Assembly (NCBI GenBank): GCA_934358495.1
Contig: CAKRKO010000019.1
Span: 1 to 33,854 of the forward strand
Source: an uncultured Eubacterium sp.
GTDB lineage: Bacteria > Bacillota > Clostridia > Lachnospirales > Lachnospiraceae
DNA length: 33,854 nucleotides
Direction of reading: 5' to 3'
Below, piece after piece: positions 8,664 to 17,751 of this stretch. The notes beneath the pieces are model-generated. The model was not told the origin of the DNA. It did not search any database and worked only from the letters and a program-made list of their open reading frames with translations. Position numbers and translations under genes: made by a program. The first letter of the stretch is position 1, and each line of letters starts with the position of its first letter.

Positions 8664-9671
8664 TTAGTAAACCTGCCAGGATTTTGGCATAAAATACTCA
8701 CTGTATTTGACCAGCGCATACTGATCCGTCATTCCGGCGATGTAATCACAGACCACTCTGTCATTTTCCTCGCCTTCCTTCAGCATCTGCAGATAATAAG
8801 ACGGCAACAGATTGATATGCTTCAGATAATATACAAACAAACGTTCGAGCAGCTCCTTGGCCTTTGTCTCCTCACCCTTCGCAACAGGGTTGGTGTATAC
8901 ACTCTGAAACATGAACTGGCGCAGTCCCTGCATGGCTTTCGCCACATCCTCCGACATGCAGATATCATCTTTGTCCCAGCTCTGGTAAATAATATCATGA
9001 ATCAGCGTGTTCAGTCGTTCTCTTGTGTCAAATCCAAGGATTTCCCTGTATTCTAACGGAATGTCATCCTCCCGAAGCACCTGTGCCCGGATGGCATCGT
9101 CAATATCATGATTAATATATGCAATTTTATCAGATAAACGCACAATTTTTCCTTCCAGTGTGGAAGGCATCAGGCTGGTCTGGTGATTCAGAATTCCATC
9201 CCGGACTTCCCAGGTCAGGTTCAGTCCTTTTCCCTCTTTCTCCAGCTTTTCCACAATACGCACACTCTGCTCATTATGCTTGAAACCACCTTCGCACAGC
9301 TCGTTGAGCATTCCCTCACCGGCATGACCAAAAGGCGTATGTCCCAGATCATGGCCAAGCGCAATTGCTTCCACCAGCGATTCATTCAGCCGCAGTGCCT
9401 TTGCAATGGTTCGGGCATTCTGTGACACTTCCAGTGCATGGGTCAGACGGGTGCGATAGTGATCTCCCTGCGGAGATAAAAACACCTGTGTCTTATGCTT
9501 CAATCTTCGAAAAGATTTGCAATGTAGAATTCGATCCCGGTCACGCTGAAAAACCGGACGAATATCACATTCCGGTTCTTCTCTGTCACGTCCTCTTGAA
9601 TTCTGGCTCAAGGTTGCATAAGGACTCAAATATGTACGTTCTGATAATTCCATCTGTTCACGAATTGTCAT
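8664..9671 (-). CDS. dgt: dGTP triphosphohydrolase-like HD-domain protein
   Basis: The HD phosphohydrolase domain is clear. CKSFRRLKHKTQVFL and RTRLTHALEVSQNARTIAKA are followed by the metal-binding ALGHDLGHTPFGHAGE. The NHQTS and later HDIDDAIRA motifs are typical of the short dGTPase family (about 335 residues). Members hydrolyse dNTPs to nucleoside and triphosphate. The true start is probably the ATG at 9671 (MTIREQMELSERTYL). A GTG at 9701 lengthens the frame by ten residues, but the GGGAG ribosome site lies inside those codons. It stands just before dnaG, as in many Clostridia. Confidence 0.92.
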   Translation of the reverse strand: MTIREQMELSERTYLSPYATLSQNSRGRDREEPECDIRPVFQRDRDRILHCKSFRRLKHKTQVFLSPQGDHYRTRLTHALEVSQNARTIAKALRLNESLVEAIALGHDLGHTPFGHAGEGMLNELCEGGFKHNEQSVRIVEKLEKEGKGLNLTWEVRDGILNHQTSLMPSTLEGKIVRLSDKIAYINHDIDDAIRAQVLREDDIPLEYREILGFDTRERLNTLIHDIIYQSWDKDDICMSEDVAKAMQGLRQFMFQSVYTNPVAKGEETKAKELLERLFVYYLKHINLLPSYYLQMLKEGEENDRVVCDYIAGMTDQYALVKYSEYFMPKSWQVY

Positions 9672-9856
9672 ACGCTTGTTATACTCCCTGTATCTTACCA
9701 CAAGATTTTATAAAAATGATATAAAACGAAAAACATCCTACTTTATATTTTCCGTGTTTCTTTCCTGTTTCCTTTTTTTATATTAATTTTTTTAATATTT
9801 TTTTCTTCAGAGCCCACATTCACAAAATCGCTTTTTCAAAGCTTTCTTTTTGCTCA

Positions 9857-10531
9857 TTACACATCCTCGATCTGCCAGTCGATTGGCTCGATTCCGTTTT
9901 TCTCCAGGAATGCATTTGTCTGGCTGAAATGCTTGCATCCGAAAAATCCACGATACGCTGACAGCGGACTTGGATGCGGTGCTTCCAGGATCAGATGCTT
10001 CGGATTATCCAGCATGCTTTTTTTCATCTGCGCCGGACGTCCCCAAAGCAAAAATACGATGGGACGATCCTGCGCATTGACTGCACGGATGACCGCATCG
10101 GTAAACTGCTCCCACCCGATGCCGCGATGAGAATTAGCCTGATGCGCCCGCACGGTAAGTACGGTATTCAGCATCAGTACCCCCTGTTTCGCCCATTTTA
10201 CCAGATATCCGTTATTTGGGATCTTGCAACCCAGGTCATCATGCAGCTCCTGATAAATGTTTACCAAAGACGGTGGCACTTCCACATCCGGTTTTACGGA
10301 AAAACAGAGCCCATGCGCCTGCCCGTCATTGTGATATGGATCCTGTCCAAGAATAACAACTTTGACATCCTTTAACGGTGTCAGATGAAAAGCGTTAAAA
10401 ATATCGTCCGGATTCGGAAAAATCTGTCTCGTCCGATATTCTTCCAGCACTTTTTTATATAAATCTTTGTAATATGGTTTTTTAAATTCTTCTGTCAATG
10501 GCTGCTGCCAGTCATTTGTAATTGGTGGCAT
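9857..10531 (-). CDS. ung: Uracil-DNA glycosylase (family 1)
   Basis: All family 1 motifs are present. These are the water-activating GQDPYHNDGQAHGLCFSV, PPSLVNIYQEL, LMLNTVLTVRAHQANSH with the uracil-binding Asn, and the DNA-intercalating loop HPSPLSAYRGFFGCKHFSQTN. The enzyme removes uracil from DNA to start base excision repair. The chosen ATG at 10531 (MPPITNDWQQPL) has GGGGAG 5 bases upstream; the longer frame from 10564 adds eleven residues without such a site. Length is about 224 residues, normal for Ung. The following 155 bases up to the dgt gene are AT-rich and hold no gene. Confidence 0.96.
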   Translation of the reverse strand: MPPITNDWQQPLTEEFKKPYYKDLYKKVLEEYRTRQIFPNPDDIFNAFHLTPLKDVKVVILGQDPYHNDGQAHGLCFSVKPDVEVPPSLVNIYQELHDDLGCKIPNNGYLVKWAKQGVLMLNTVLTVRAHQANSHRGIGWEQFTDAVIRAVNAQDRPIVFLLWGRPAQMKKSMLDNPKHLILEAPHPSPLSAYRGFFGCKHFSQTNAFLEKNGIEPIDWQIEDV

Positions 10532-10555
10532 ACTCTCTCCCCTCGATTCCTGATA

Positions 10556-10584
10556 TTTCTGCATACAAGATATTTTTGCAGAAA
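10556..10584 (-). promoter_or_regulatory. Leader hairpin before ung
   Basis: Perfect 8-bp arms TTTCTGCA and TGCAGAAA (10556-10563 and 10577-10584) flank a 13-base loop, 25 bases upstream of the ung start codon. There is no T run, so it is not a classical terminator. A role in mRNA stability or as a protein-binding site is possible. Confidence 0.4.
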
Positions 10585-10619
10585 CTCTTTTTCTATATTT
10601 GATTTGTGCCAGTCATTCT

Positions 10620-11381
10620 CTAACGCCGCACAGATACGCCTTTTTCTGCCAGATAATTTTTCAGATCTATAATCTCCAGTTCTTTATAATGAAACAGGGA
10701 TGCTGCCAATGCCGCATCTGCCTTTCCTTCGGTCAGTGCTTCATAAAAATGCTCTTTTGTGCCTGCACCGCCAGATGCAATCACCGGAATGGATACATTT
10801 TCTGCGATCAGGCGGGTCAGCTCCAGATCATAACCGGCCTTTGTGCCATCACAGTCCATACTGGTCAGAAGGATTTCTCCGGCGCCCAGCTTATCCACTT
10901 TCATGGCCCATTCCACAGCATCAATTCCAACATCGATCCTTCCGCCGTTTTTATAAATATTCCATCCACTTCCGTCCTCTCTTCGGCGGGCATCAATCGC
11001 AACAACCACGCACTGACTGCCAAATTTGTCTGCCGCATCGGAAATCAGATTCGGTGTGTTGATAGCAGAAGAGTTAATTGAAATTTTGTCCGCACCCTCT
11101 CTCAACAATGCACGAAAGTCATCAACGGTACGGATACCACCACCGACTGTAAATGGGATAAATACATTTTCTGCCACTTTTCGCACCATATCGACAACGG
11201 TATTTCTGGCATCGGAAGAAGCGGTAATATCAAGAAAAACGACTTCGTCTGCACCAGCTTTATCGTATGCCGCTGCGATTTCTACCGGATCTCCGGCATC
11301 TCTCAAATTTACAAAATTAACGCCCTTCACCACACGGCCATTATTGACATCCAGACACGGAATAATTCTTTTTGTAAACAT
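10620..11381 (-). CDS. hisF: Imidazole glycerol phosphate synthase, cyclase subunit HisF
   Basis: A (beta/alpha)8-barrel enzyme. RIIPCLDVNNGRVVKGVNF carries the catalytic Asp near residue 11. CVVVAIDARRREDG carries the second catalytic Asp near 130. Phosphate-binding loops are VGGGIRT and ASGGAGT. With HisH it converts PRFAR and ammonia to imidazole glycerol phosphate and AICAR, the branch point of histidine and purine synthesis. Start is the ATG at 11381, which overlaps the hisH stop by one base (TAATG) with GGGGGG upstream; the GTG at 11390 is rejected. No other his genes are in the window. Confidence 0.97.
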   Translation of the reverse strand: MFTKRIIPCLDVNNGRVVKGVNFVNLRDAGDPVEIAAAYDKAGADEVVFLDITASSDARNTVVDMVRKVAENVFIPFTVGGGIRTVDDFRALLREGADKISINSSAINTPNLISDAADKFGSQCVVVAIDARRREDGSGWNIYKNGGRIDVGIDAVEWAMKVDKLGAGEILLTSMDCDGTKAGYDLELTRLIAENVSIPVIASGGAGTKEHFYEALTEGKADAALAASLFHYKELEIIDLKNYLAEKGVSVRR

Positions 11382-12001
11382 TATGCACACCCCCCTTCGA
11401 TTCCTGCAAAGTTTTTCAGGATCTGTAATCCCACGGTACTGCTTTTCTCCGGATGGAACTGGCAGGCAAACAGGTTGCCTTTCTCCACGGATGCATGAAT
11501 ACAGGTACTGTACTCCGTGGTTGCCTTCACGATTTCGGGCTCCTCGGCATGCAGATAATAAGAATGAACAAAATATACATACGGGTGTTCTTCCATTCCG
11601 GCAAATAATCTGCCATTGTTATGGAAGTCTAGGGAATTCCAGCCGATATGCGGAATCTTTAATCCCTCTTTATCCGGAATGCGTCGGATCTGTCCTTTCA
11701 ACAGACTAAGTCCTTCCACACCCGGGCTTTCCTCGCTGCTCTCAAAAAGCAGCTGCAGGCCCAGACAGATTCCAAGAAACGGTGTCTGTTTCTCATTTAA
11801 TTCACAAATGACTTTGTCAAGTTCCAGACGCTTCAGATTTGCCATGGCATCACCAAAGGCTCCAACGCCAGGCAGAATCACCTTATCAGCATTCAGAATC
11901 GTCTGAAAATCACGGGTGATCACACTCTCCTCTCCGATATGTGCCAGCGCTTTTTCCACGCTTTTTAAGTTGCCCGCATCATAGTCGATAATTGCAATCA
12001 T
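11381..12001 (-). CDS. hisH: Imidazole glycerol phosphate synthase, glutamine amidotransferase subunit HisH
   Basis: A class I glutamine amidotransferase of about 206 residues. IIDYDAGNLKSVEKAL is the N-terminal signature. FLGICLGLQLLFE holds the nucleophile Cys. The His and Glu of the triad are in CQFHPEKSSTVG near the end. It produces ammonia for HisF. The ATG at 12001 (MIAIIDYD) is preferred because AGGGAG lies about ten bases upstream; a GTG at 12010 is almost inside that site. It follows the histidine kinase gene by 16 bases, so hisHF may share the kinase transcript. Confidence 0.96.
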   Translation of the reverse strand: MIAIIDYDAGNLKSVEKALAHIGEESVITRDFQTILNADKVILPGVGAFGDAMANLKRLELDKVICELNEKQTPFLGICLGLQLLFESSEESPGVEGLSLLKGQIRRIPDKEGLKIPHIGWNSLDFHNNGRLFAGMEEHPYVYFVHSYYLHAEEPEIVKATTEYSTCIHASVEKGNLFACQFHPEKSSTVGLQILKNFAGIEGGCA

Positions 12002-12017
12002 CTTTTTCACTCTCCCT

Positions 12018-13487
12018 CTACTTTGTGTTCAGTTCCATCCAGAATTCCACACCATCTTCATGGTTGATCACACCACACTGTTGGTGGAAGGAATCCATAA
12101 TTGCTTTTACAATGGATAAACCGATACCGCTGCCGCCGTATTCTCTCGTCCGCGCCTTGTCTACTTTGTAGAATTTCACCCAGATTTTATCAATATCTTC
12201 CTCCGGGATCAGCTGACCGGTGTTGAATACGCTGACACGCAATTTATCTTCGAAACGTGTGTAGAACACACGAATCACTTTTTCTCCGTCCGCATGGTTG
12301 ATGGCGTTGCTCATGTAGTTCGTAATGACTTCTTCTACTTTAAATTCATCACCCCATACCCAGGCTTCTTCCGAGTTCTCCAACTCCAGATGAATGCCTT
12401 TCTGTTCCATCAGGATTTTAGTCGAATTTGCCACACCACGGATCAGTTCTGTCATATCAAAACGCTCCATGACTACTTGATCATTGCCAAATTCCAACTG
12501 ATTCAAAGTCAGGAGTTTCTTGACCATACGATTCATTTTATCTGCCTCATCAATAATGACATCACAGTAAAACTCTCGACTTTCCGCGTCATCATTGATG
12601 CATTCCTGCAGACCTTCCGCATAGCCCTGAATCAGTGCCAGCGGCGTCTTTAATTCATGAGATACATTGGACAAAAATTCTTTTCGCATCTCATCAATCT
12701 GTATTTTCTTTTCAATATCATCCTGCAGTTCCACATTAGCAGTTTTTAACTCAGAAATCGTCCGTTCCAGATTTTCCGATAAACGGTTGATATGATTTCC
12801 CAGTTCTTCCACTTCATAACTGTTCGAACGGTTGCTTTTGTATTTTGCATTAAAATCCAGATCTACCATTCGTTTGGAAATATCTGTCAACTGTTGCAAC
12901 GGTTTTGTAATATGTCTTGTTGTAAAAAAAGCCACCAGCAGACTTGACACGATAGCTGCTGCTCCCACAAACAACAAAAATCGATTAGAAATAGCCGCAC
13001 TTTCCCTGATACTTTCCACGGCCGTACGCATCAGGATCATATCGCCATTTTCCAGTACCCCCACCAGCACCAGATATTCGGAATCCAGACGGGTATCGTT
13101 CTTGCGCAGCAACTGATACTGATCATTGGAATACAGCACTTCCATATCGTCCGTATGAAGCAAAACATTCCAGAGTTCTCCCCGTAAAGTATCCAGATCA
13201 TTGACAGAAGAACGTAAAACTTTTCCGTCCGGCTGCAAGATCAGCGTCATAATATTACCGTTGGAACACAGATTATCAAAAGTTACGGTAAACTCATCCG
13301 ATTCCAGCTTATCCTGCTCACTGGCATTGGAAATTGTCTCATAATTCTCCATCAGAAGATTCTTTTTATTGTGCATATAATAACGCGGCAGCAGCGTGGT
13401 ATTTAACACCCAGCAAAGCAGAATTGCTCCTGCTACCAGCAGGCTGACAATGGAAGTGACCTGCCGCGTCAGAGAATGTTTTTTCAT
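12018..13487 (-). CDS. Membrane sensor histidine kinase (PhoR/ResE-like)
   Basis: About 489 residues from the ATG at 13487, which has AAAGGAG four bases upstream. A transmembrane helix at about 9-35 is followed by an extracellular sensor domain (about 40-165). The second helix lies at about 168-190, and then the HAMP linker TKPLQQLTDISKRMVDLDF. The dimerisation/phosphoacceptor helix FLSNVSHELKTPLALIQGYA carries His near 277. The ATPase domain has NYMSNAINHADG (N box) and GGSGIGLSIVKAIMD (G box). It should phosphorylate the regulator encoded just upstream. The signal is unknown. A longer frame back to 13544 only reads through the duplicated regulator tail and is not a real N-terminus. Confidence 0.95.
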   Translation of the reverse strand: MKKHSLTRQVTSIVSLLVAGAILLCWVLNTTLLPRYYMHNKKNLLMENYETISNASEQDKLESDEFTVTFDNLCSNGNIMTLILQPDGKVLRSSVNDLDTLRGELWNVLLHTDDMEVLYSNDQYQLLRKNDTRLDSEYLVLVGVLENGDMILMRTAVESIRESAAISNRFLLFVGAAAIVSSLLVAFFTTRHITKPLQQLTDISKRMVDLDFNAKYKSNRSNSYEVEELGNHINRLSENLERTISELKTANVELQDDIEKKIQIDEMRKEFLSNVSHELKTPLALIQGYAEGLQECINDDAESREFYCDVIIDEADKMNRMVKKLLTLNQLEFGNDQVVMERFDMTELIRGVANSTKILMEQKGIHLELENSEEAWVWGDEFKVEEVITNYMSNAINHADGEKVIRVFYTRFEDKLRVSVFNTGQLIPEEDIDKIWVKFYKVDKARTREYGGSGIGLSIVKAIMDSFHQQCGVINHEDGVEFWMELNTK

Positions 13488-13504
13488 AATACTCCTTTTA
13501 TAGT

Positions 13505-13691
13505 TCAAACTTGTATCCCATGATGGGGCATCATTCTTTGTCAAACCTCAAACTTATATCCCATGCCCCATTGACATATCTGCTTGCCTGATATGGGCGC
13601 GAATGCGCATCTTATAACCATTGAGGGTTAGACCATATGGGGCATCATTCTTTGTCAAACCTCAAACTTGTATCCCATGCCCCATATGGTC
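13505..13691. repeat. Three copies of the response-regulator 3' end
   Basis: Copy C (13637-13684) contains the last codons and stop of the regulator gene. Copy B (13523-13570) repeats those 48 bases with one mismatch, 114 bases away, including the GMGYKFEV codons and stop. Copy A (13505-13522) keeps 18 bases of the same block and reads MGYKFEL then stop, directly before the kinase ribosome site. Between B and C lies a 66-base stretch with a GC-rich palindrome (ATGCGCATTCGCGCCCAT). The order suggests that a segment duplicated between the original gene end (copy A) and the present one (copy C). Confidence 0.85.
13631..13691 (-). repeat. 15-bp perfect inverted repeat around the regulator stop codon
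   Basis: GACCATATGGGGCAT (13631-13645) is the exact complement of 13677-13691, with a 31-base loop that contains the stop codon at 13655-13657. The outer arm lies in coding sequence. The structure could slow ribosomes or RNases between the regulator and kinase genes; no T run follows it. Confidence 0.65.
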
Positions 13692-14332
13692 TTGATGTAT
13701 TCGCCTTTGTCCCCCAGCTTGCTACGTAACTTTTTAACATGGGTATCAATGGTTCTTGCGTCGCCAAAATAATCATAATTCCATACATGATTCAGGATTT
13801 TTTCACGAGACAGCGCAATTCCCACATTTTCCATAAAATAGGTGAGCAATTCAAATTCTTTGAAACTCATCTCAATATTTTTGCCGTCAATCGTTACGGT
13901 ATGTGCATTTTTATCCAGACAGATACCACCTATAATTAAGTTACCTTCCATATTCAGCTGATTGGTACGGCGTAAAATAGCTTCCACACGCGCCACAAGG
14001 ATTTTCGGTGAAAACGGTTTTGAAATATACTCATCCACGCCAAGGTCAAATCCCATCAGTTCATCGCTCTCATCACTTTTTGCCGTCAGCATAATAATCG
14101 GCACCTTGGATGACTCCCGGATTTCCCGGCAAACTTCCCATCCGTTCATTTTCGGCATCATGACATCCAGAATGATCAGTGCAATGTCTTTGTCCTCATA
14201 AAACAGATCCAGCGCTTCCTCACCATCTCCGGCTTCCACTACATCAAAATCGTGTTTTACCAGGAAATCGCGCACCAGCTTGCGCATTCTGCTTTCATCA
14301 TCAACCACAAGAATTTTTAATTTATCCATCAT
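13655..14332 (-). CDS. OmpR/PhoB-family response regulator
   Basis: A 225-residue protein. The receiver domain has the acidic pair VVDDESRMRKL, phosphoacceptor Asp near residue 56 (IILDVMMPKMNG), Thr in IIMLTAKSDE and Lys in YISKPFSPK. The C-terminal winged helix (about 130-225) has LTYFMENVGIALSREKIL, then RTIDTHVKKLRSKLGD and the ending IKTIWGMGYKFEV. Two ATGs in a row follow GGAGGG at 4 and 7 bases. It pairs with the kinase downstream, separated by the odd repeat region, and hisHF follow the kinase. Target genes cannot be told from sequence. Confidence 0.95.
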   Translation of the reverse strand: MMDKLKILVVDDESRMRKLVRDFLVKHDFDVVEAGDGEEALDLFYEDKDIALIILDVMMPKMNGWEVCREIRESSKVPIIMLTAKSDESDELMGFDLGVDEYISKPFSPKILVARVEAILRRTNQLNMEGNLIIGGICLDKNAHTVTIDGKNIEMSFKEFELLTYFMENVGIALSREKILNHVWNYDYFGDARTIDTHVKKLRSKLGDKGEYIKTIWGMGYKFEV

Positions 14333-14427
14333 AAGTCCCTCCGGTCTTCTATAACTATGTTTATTTTATTTGTTCGAGTATATCTGATAAATGTGTCTAT
14401 TTTATGGAAATCACTGACTTATATACT

Positions 14428-14474
14428 GAAAAAACCAAAAATGACACCGAAAGCGACTGAGCTTCCAGTGTCAT
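14428..14474 (-). terminator. Rho-independent terminator of ssrA
   Basis: On the - strand ATGACACTGG pairs with the GGTGTCAT region around a loop, followed by TTTTTGGTTTTTT. It begins four bases after the tmRNA 3' end. Confidence 0.9.
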
Positions 14475-14477
14475 GTA

Positions 14478-14819
14478 TGGAGATGAGGGGAATCGAACCC
14501 CTGTCCGAAATTCCAGCCACCGTACTTCTACGAGCGTAGTCACTGTATTGACATTCCCTCTGCCGAACACCCAGTAACCGGTTTTCGGTTTCAGTAGCTT
14601 CATATTACGCCCTTATACGCAAAGCTTTGTATAAGTCGTTTCCTGCATGGTCGATGCCTGGGTCCGAAAGTGCAGGTGCTCCCGGTCAGACAAGCTGCAA
14701 CTTAGGCAGCCAGTGCTAATTTATTATTATCAGCGTTTATATTTAGATTTGAAATTTAACGCATTTCATACGGCTCGCTTCTCCGGCTTTTAAAACCCCG
14801 TCGAAACCAGTACATCCCC
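14478..14819 (-). ncRNA. ssrA: tmRNA (SsrA), tag ends DNNKLALAA
   Basis: The 5' end GGGGATGTACTGGTTTCGACGG and the 3' end GGTTCGATTCCCCTCATCTCC plus A pair as a tRNA-like acceptor and T-arm. CCA is not encoded. The tag frame at 14702-14734 reads ADNNKLALAA and stop if GCT is the resume codon; the last nine residues are sure, the exact resume position is inferred. The RNA rescues stalled ribosomes together with SmpB, encoded just upstream. Its promoter at 14876-14904 leaves about 50 bases of 5' leader for RNase P to remove. Confidence 0.95.
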
Positions 14820-14875
14820 GAATCACTTCGGCGGATCATGCCAGTTATCAGAAACTTATCCTTCTGATCTTTGTT

Positions 14876-14904
14876 ATTATATGGGATTTTTTTCGGTTCG
14901 TCAA
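14876..14904 (-). promoter_or_regulatory. Strong sigma-A promoter of ssrA
   Basis: TTGACG (14899-14904), 17 bases, then TATAAT (14876-14881) on the - strand, pointing at ssrA. This is the best promoter match in the window. Confidence 0.9.
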
Positions 14905-14990
14905 GAGAAAAGCCTCTGTCTGAACCAACAGTTTATTTTTCTTTTTCTTTCTGAACTACAATCAAAAAACATCATTCATTACAGCAATAG

Positions 14991-15458
14991 TTAATACAGG
15001 TTCTTCACTTTAAATTCACGTTCCACTTCACGCCGCTGATCTTTCTTCGCGATATCTTGACGTTTATCGTACAGTTTTTTACCACGGGCAAGTCCGATCT
15101 CGACTTTGATCAGATCTCCTTTGATATAAACCTTCAGTGGAACCAGTGTATAACCTTTCTCTGCGATTTTTCCTGCCAGCTTATTGATCTCATATTTATG
15201 AAGCAGCAGTTTTTTCGGACGCAATGGGTCCCGATTGAAAATGTTTCCCTTTTCGTATGGGCTGATATGCAATCCATATGCGATCACTTCTCCATTCTCG
15301 ATTCGGATAAAGGATTCTTTGACACTGCATTTTCCCATACGCACAGATTTTACTTCCGTTCCGTGCAAAGCTACTCCTGCCTCATATGTCTCATCAATAA
15401 AATAATCATGATATGCTTTTTTATTATTTGCGACTAATTTATATCTGTCTTTTCCCAT
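14991..15458 (-). CDS. smpB: SsrA-binding protein SmpB
   Basis: A 155-residue beta-barrel RNA-binding protein. It opens with the family signature NKKAYHDYFIDETYEAGVAL and GTEVKSVRMGKCSVKESF, followed by YEKGNIFNRDPLRPKKLLLH. The basic C-terminal tail KLYDKRQDIAKKDQRREVER enters the ribosomal A site. It delivers tmRNA to stalled ribosomes. The gene follows rnr and precedes ssrA, a well known order. The 145-base gap after rnr contains an inverted repeat (ATCTCAG/CTGAGAT) but no gene. Confidence 0.97.
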   Translation of the reverse strand: MGKDRYKLVANNKKAYHDYFIDETYEAGVALHGTEVKSVRMGKCSVKESFIRIENGEVIAYGLHISPYEKGNIFNRDPLRPKKLLLHKYEINKLAGKIAEKGYTLVPLKVYIKGDLIKVEIGLARGKKLYDKRQDIAKKDQRREVEREFKVKNLY

Positions 15459-15603
15459 AATTTTTCTCTCTATACTTTCTGCCTCTGCTAAAATTCTTTT
15501 ATCTCAGCCCGAAATATCTGTTCCGGATTACCCAAACAGGTACTTTTCCAACTGAGATTGCACGTCTACATTTAAAATTTCCACCAAAAATAATATTTCT
15601 ATT

Positions 15604-17751
15604 TTATGCTTCTTCAACATCAGACTTTTGGGGTTCCACCAGTTCAAAATCAATTCTGCGTGCCAGCTTATCTGTACCGATCACACGGATTTTTACCGTC
15701 TGTCCAAGTTTATAGCTTTTTCCGGTATTCTCACCCACCATCTCGTAGGTACTTTCAATATAATTATAGTAATCTCCGCGCAGCGTTGTGACATGCACCA
15801 TGCCTTCTACCGTGTTTGGAAGTTCCACATACAGGCCATAATTTGTAATACCGGAAATAACGCCCTCGTACTCATTTCCGATACGGCTTTCCATGTATTC
15901 TACTTTTTTCATTTTTATAGTCTCGCGCTCTGCCTCATCTGCCCGGCGTTCCAACTGGCTTGCCTGCTGTGCCACGCCCGGAAGGATTTTCCAGTAATGC
16001 TCCATCCGCTTTTCATTCATCCTTCCACGCAGGCTGTCCTTAATGATCCGATGGATCTGCAAATCCGGATAACGGCGGATCGGTGAGGTGAAATGACAGT
16101 AATACTGCGCTGCCAGTCCGAAATGTCCCACACATTCCACGCTGTATTTTGCCTGTTTCATGGAACGTAGTGTCAGTCGGGAAATCAATCCCTCCACCGG
16201 GGTATCTTCGATTTTTGCCAAAAGTTTCTGTAACTCTTTTGGATGCACCTCATCAGAACCCATGTGGATATGATATCCAAAATTATTGATAAATGTACTC
16301 AGTTTTTTTATTTTTTCTGTATCTGGCACTTCATGCGTACGGTACACAAACGGAATTTCCTGCCAGAAATAATCCTGCGCAACGGTTTCGTTTGCCGCCA
16401 GCATAAAGTCCTCAATGATCTTTGTTGCCGGGTTACGCTCATACGGTTTAATGTCTGCCGGATGTCCCTGTTCATCCAGGATCACCTTCGTCTCCGGAAA
16501 ATCAAAATCAATAGAACCACGTTTCCGACGTTTTGCACGCAGCAGATCTGCCACTTCCTTCATATCAAAAAACATCTGTACAAAATTTTTATACTCTTCT
16601 GTTTTTTCCGGATCTTTCAGCGTTATAATTTTATTTACATCTGTATAGCTCATACGGCGGTCAACGTTAATAACAGATTCTGCGATCCGATGATCCACGA
16701 TATTTCCTTTTGCATCAATTTTCATAATACAGCTTAAAGTCAGTCGATCCTCGCCCTGATTCAGAGAACAGATTCCATTGGATAACGTATGCGGCAACAT
16801 TGGAATCACGCGATCCACCAGATAAACACTGGTGCCACGTTTCAACGCTTCTACATCCAGCGCACTATGCTCCTGCACATAGTTCGTCACATCTGCAATA
16901 TGCACGCCAAGCTGCCAGAAATTGCCATCTCTGGTCAGGGTTACCGCATCGTCCAGATCCTTGGCATCCTCTCCGTCAATGGTAACGGTCTGCCAGTCTC
17001 TGAGGTCCATACGTCCTGCCATATCCGCAGAAGTCACATCCTTTGCCACACGTTCTGCCTGATTCAACACTTTTTCCGGAAATTCCACCGGAAGTCCATA
17101 CGCCCGCACCAGAGACATGATATCCGTACCCGGATCATTCTCATGACCGATAATCTCGATGACTTTGCCTTCCGGTTTCTTACCTTTTCCACCGTAAGAA
17201 GTCAGTTCAACTACCACTTTATGACCAGTAACAGCACCTTTAGAACGCTCTACTGGCACAAAAATATCCATATTAATCCTTGGATTATCCGGTCGTACAA
17301 AACCAAACGTCTTGTTTTTATCAAATGTACCAACCACGGTTTTTAAACCATGATCCACGATTTTTACTACTTTTCCTTCTCTGCGTTTTCCACTGGATGG
17401 AATCAGCGCGATCTGTACCACATCATCCTGAATGGCTCCATTTGTATTGCTTTCCGAAATAAAAATATCTTCGTCCTCACCCTCAATGGTAACAAATCCA
17501 AAACCACGGGCATGCGCAGTAAATACACCAGTCAGGTTCGGGCTGGTACCTTTTGTATATTTTCCCTTTGTGGACACCTCAACTTTACCCTCTGCCACCA
17601 GTGCATCCAATACTTCCTGTAGTTCATGGCGCTGCGCTTTTGGCACATTCATAAGGATTGCGATCTCCTTTGCCTTCATCGGCACATACAGATCATCGCA
17701 GATCAGTTCATATACAATTTGTTTTCTCTCTTCTAATAATTCTTTCTTCAT
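15604..17751 (-). CDS. rnr: Ribonuclease R (3'-5' exoribonuclease)
   Basis: A 715-residue protein. An N-terminal winged-helix-like region is followed by cold-shock/OB domains with GFGFVTIEGEDEDIFI (about 83-98) and FGFVRPDNPRINMDIFVP. The RNB catalytic domain has TIDGEDAKDLDDAVTL (Asp cluster for Mg) and FTSPIRRYPDLQIHR. The C-terminal S1 domain begins EGVISGITNYGLYVELP. The enzyme degrades structured RNA and works with tmRNA/SmpB in clearing defective mRNA. A GGGGAT site precedes the ATG by about nine bases. A palindrome at 17874-17891 lies in its leader. Confidence 0.96.
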   Translation of the reverse strand: MKKELLEERKQIVYELICDDLYVPMKAKEIAILMNVPKAQRHELQEVLDALVAEGKVEVSTKGKYTKGTSPNLTGVFTAHARGFGFVTIEGEDEDIFISESNTNGAIQDDVVQIALIPSSGKRREGKVVKIVDHGLKTVVGTFDKNKTFGFVRPDNPRINMDIFVPVERSKGAVTGHKVVVELTSYGGKGKKPEGKVIEIIGHENDPGTDIMSLVRAYGLPVEFPEKVLNQAERVAKDVTSADMAGRMDLRDWQTVTIDGEDAKDLDDAVTLTRDGNFWQLGVHIADVTNYVQEHSALDVEALKRGTSVYLVDRVIPMLPHTLSNGICSLNQGEDRLTLSCIMKIDAKGNIVDHRIAESVINVDRRMSYTDVNKIITLKDPEKTEEYKNFVQMFFDMKEVADLLRAKRRKRGSIDFDFPETKVILDEQGHPADIKPYERNPATKIIEDFMLAANETVAQDYFWQEIPFVYRTHEVPDTEKIKKLSTFINNFGYHIHMGSDEVHPKELQKLLAKIEDTPVEGLISRLTLRSMKQAKYSVECVGHFGLAAQYYCHFTSPIRRYPDLQIHRIIKDSLRGRMNEKRMEHYWKILPGVAQQASQLERRADEAERETIKMKKVEYMESRIGNEYEGVISGITNYGLYVELPNTVEGMVHVTTLRGDYYNYIESTYEMVGENTGKSYKLGQTVKIRVIGTDKLARRIDFELVEPQKSDVEEA

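Noticed and set aside
13488..13544. N-terminal extension of the histidine kinase
   Set aside because: The extra residues are encoded by the duplicated regulator tail, and the ribosome site AAAGGAG is placed for the ATG at 13487.
14397..14603. Open frames over the tmRNA gene
   Set aside because: They lie inside ssrA and its terminator; only the short tag frame is translated.
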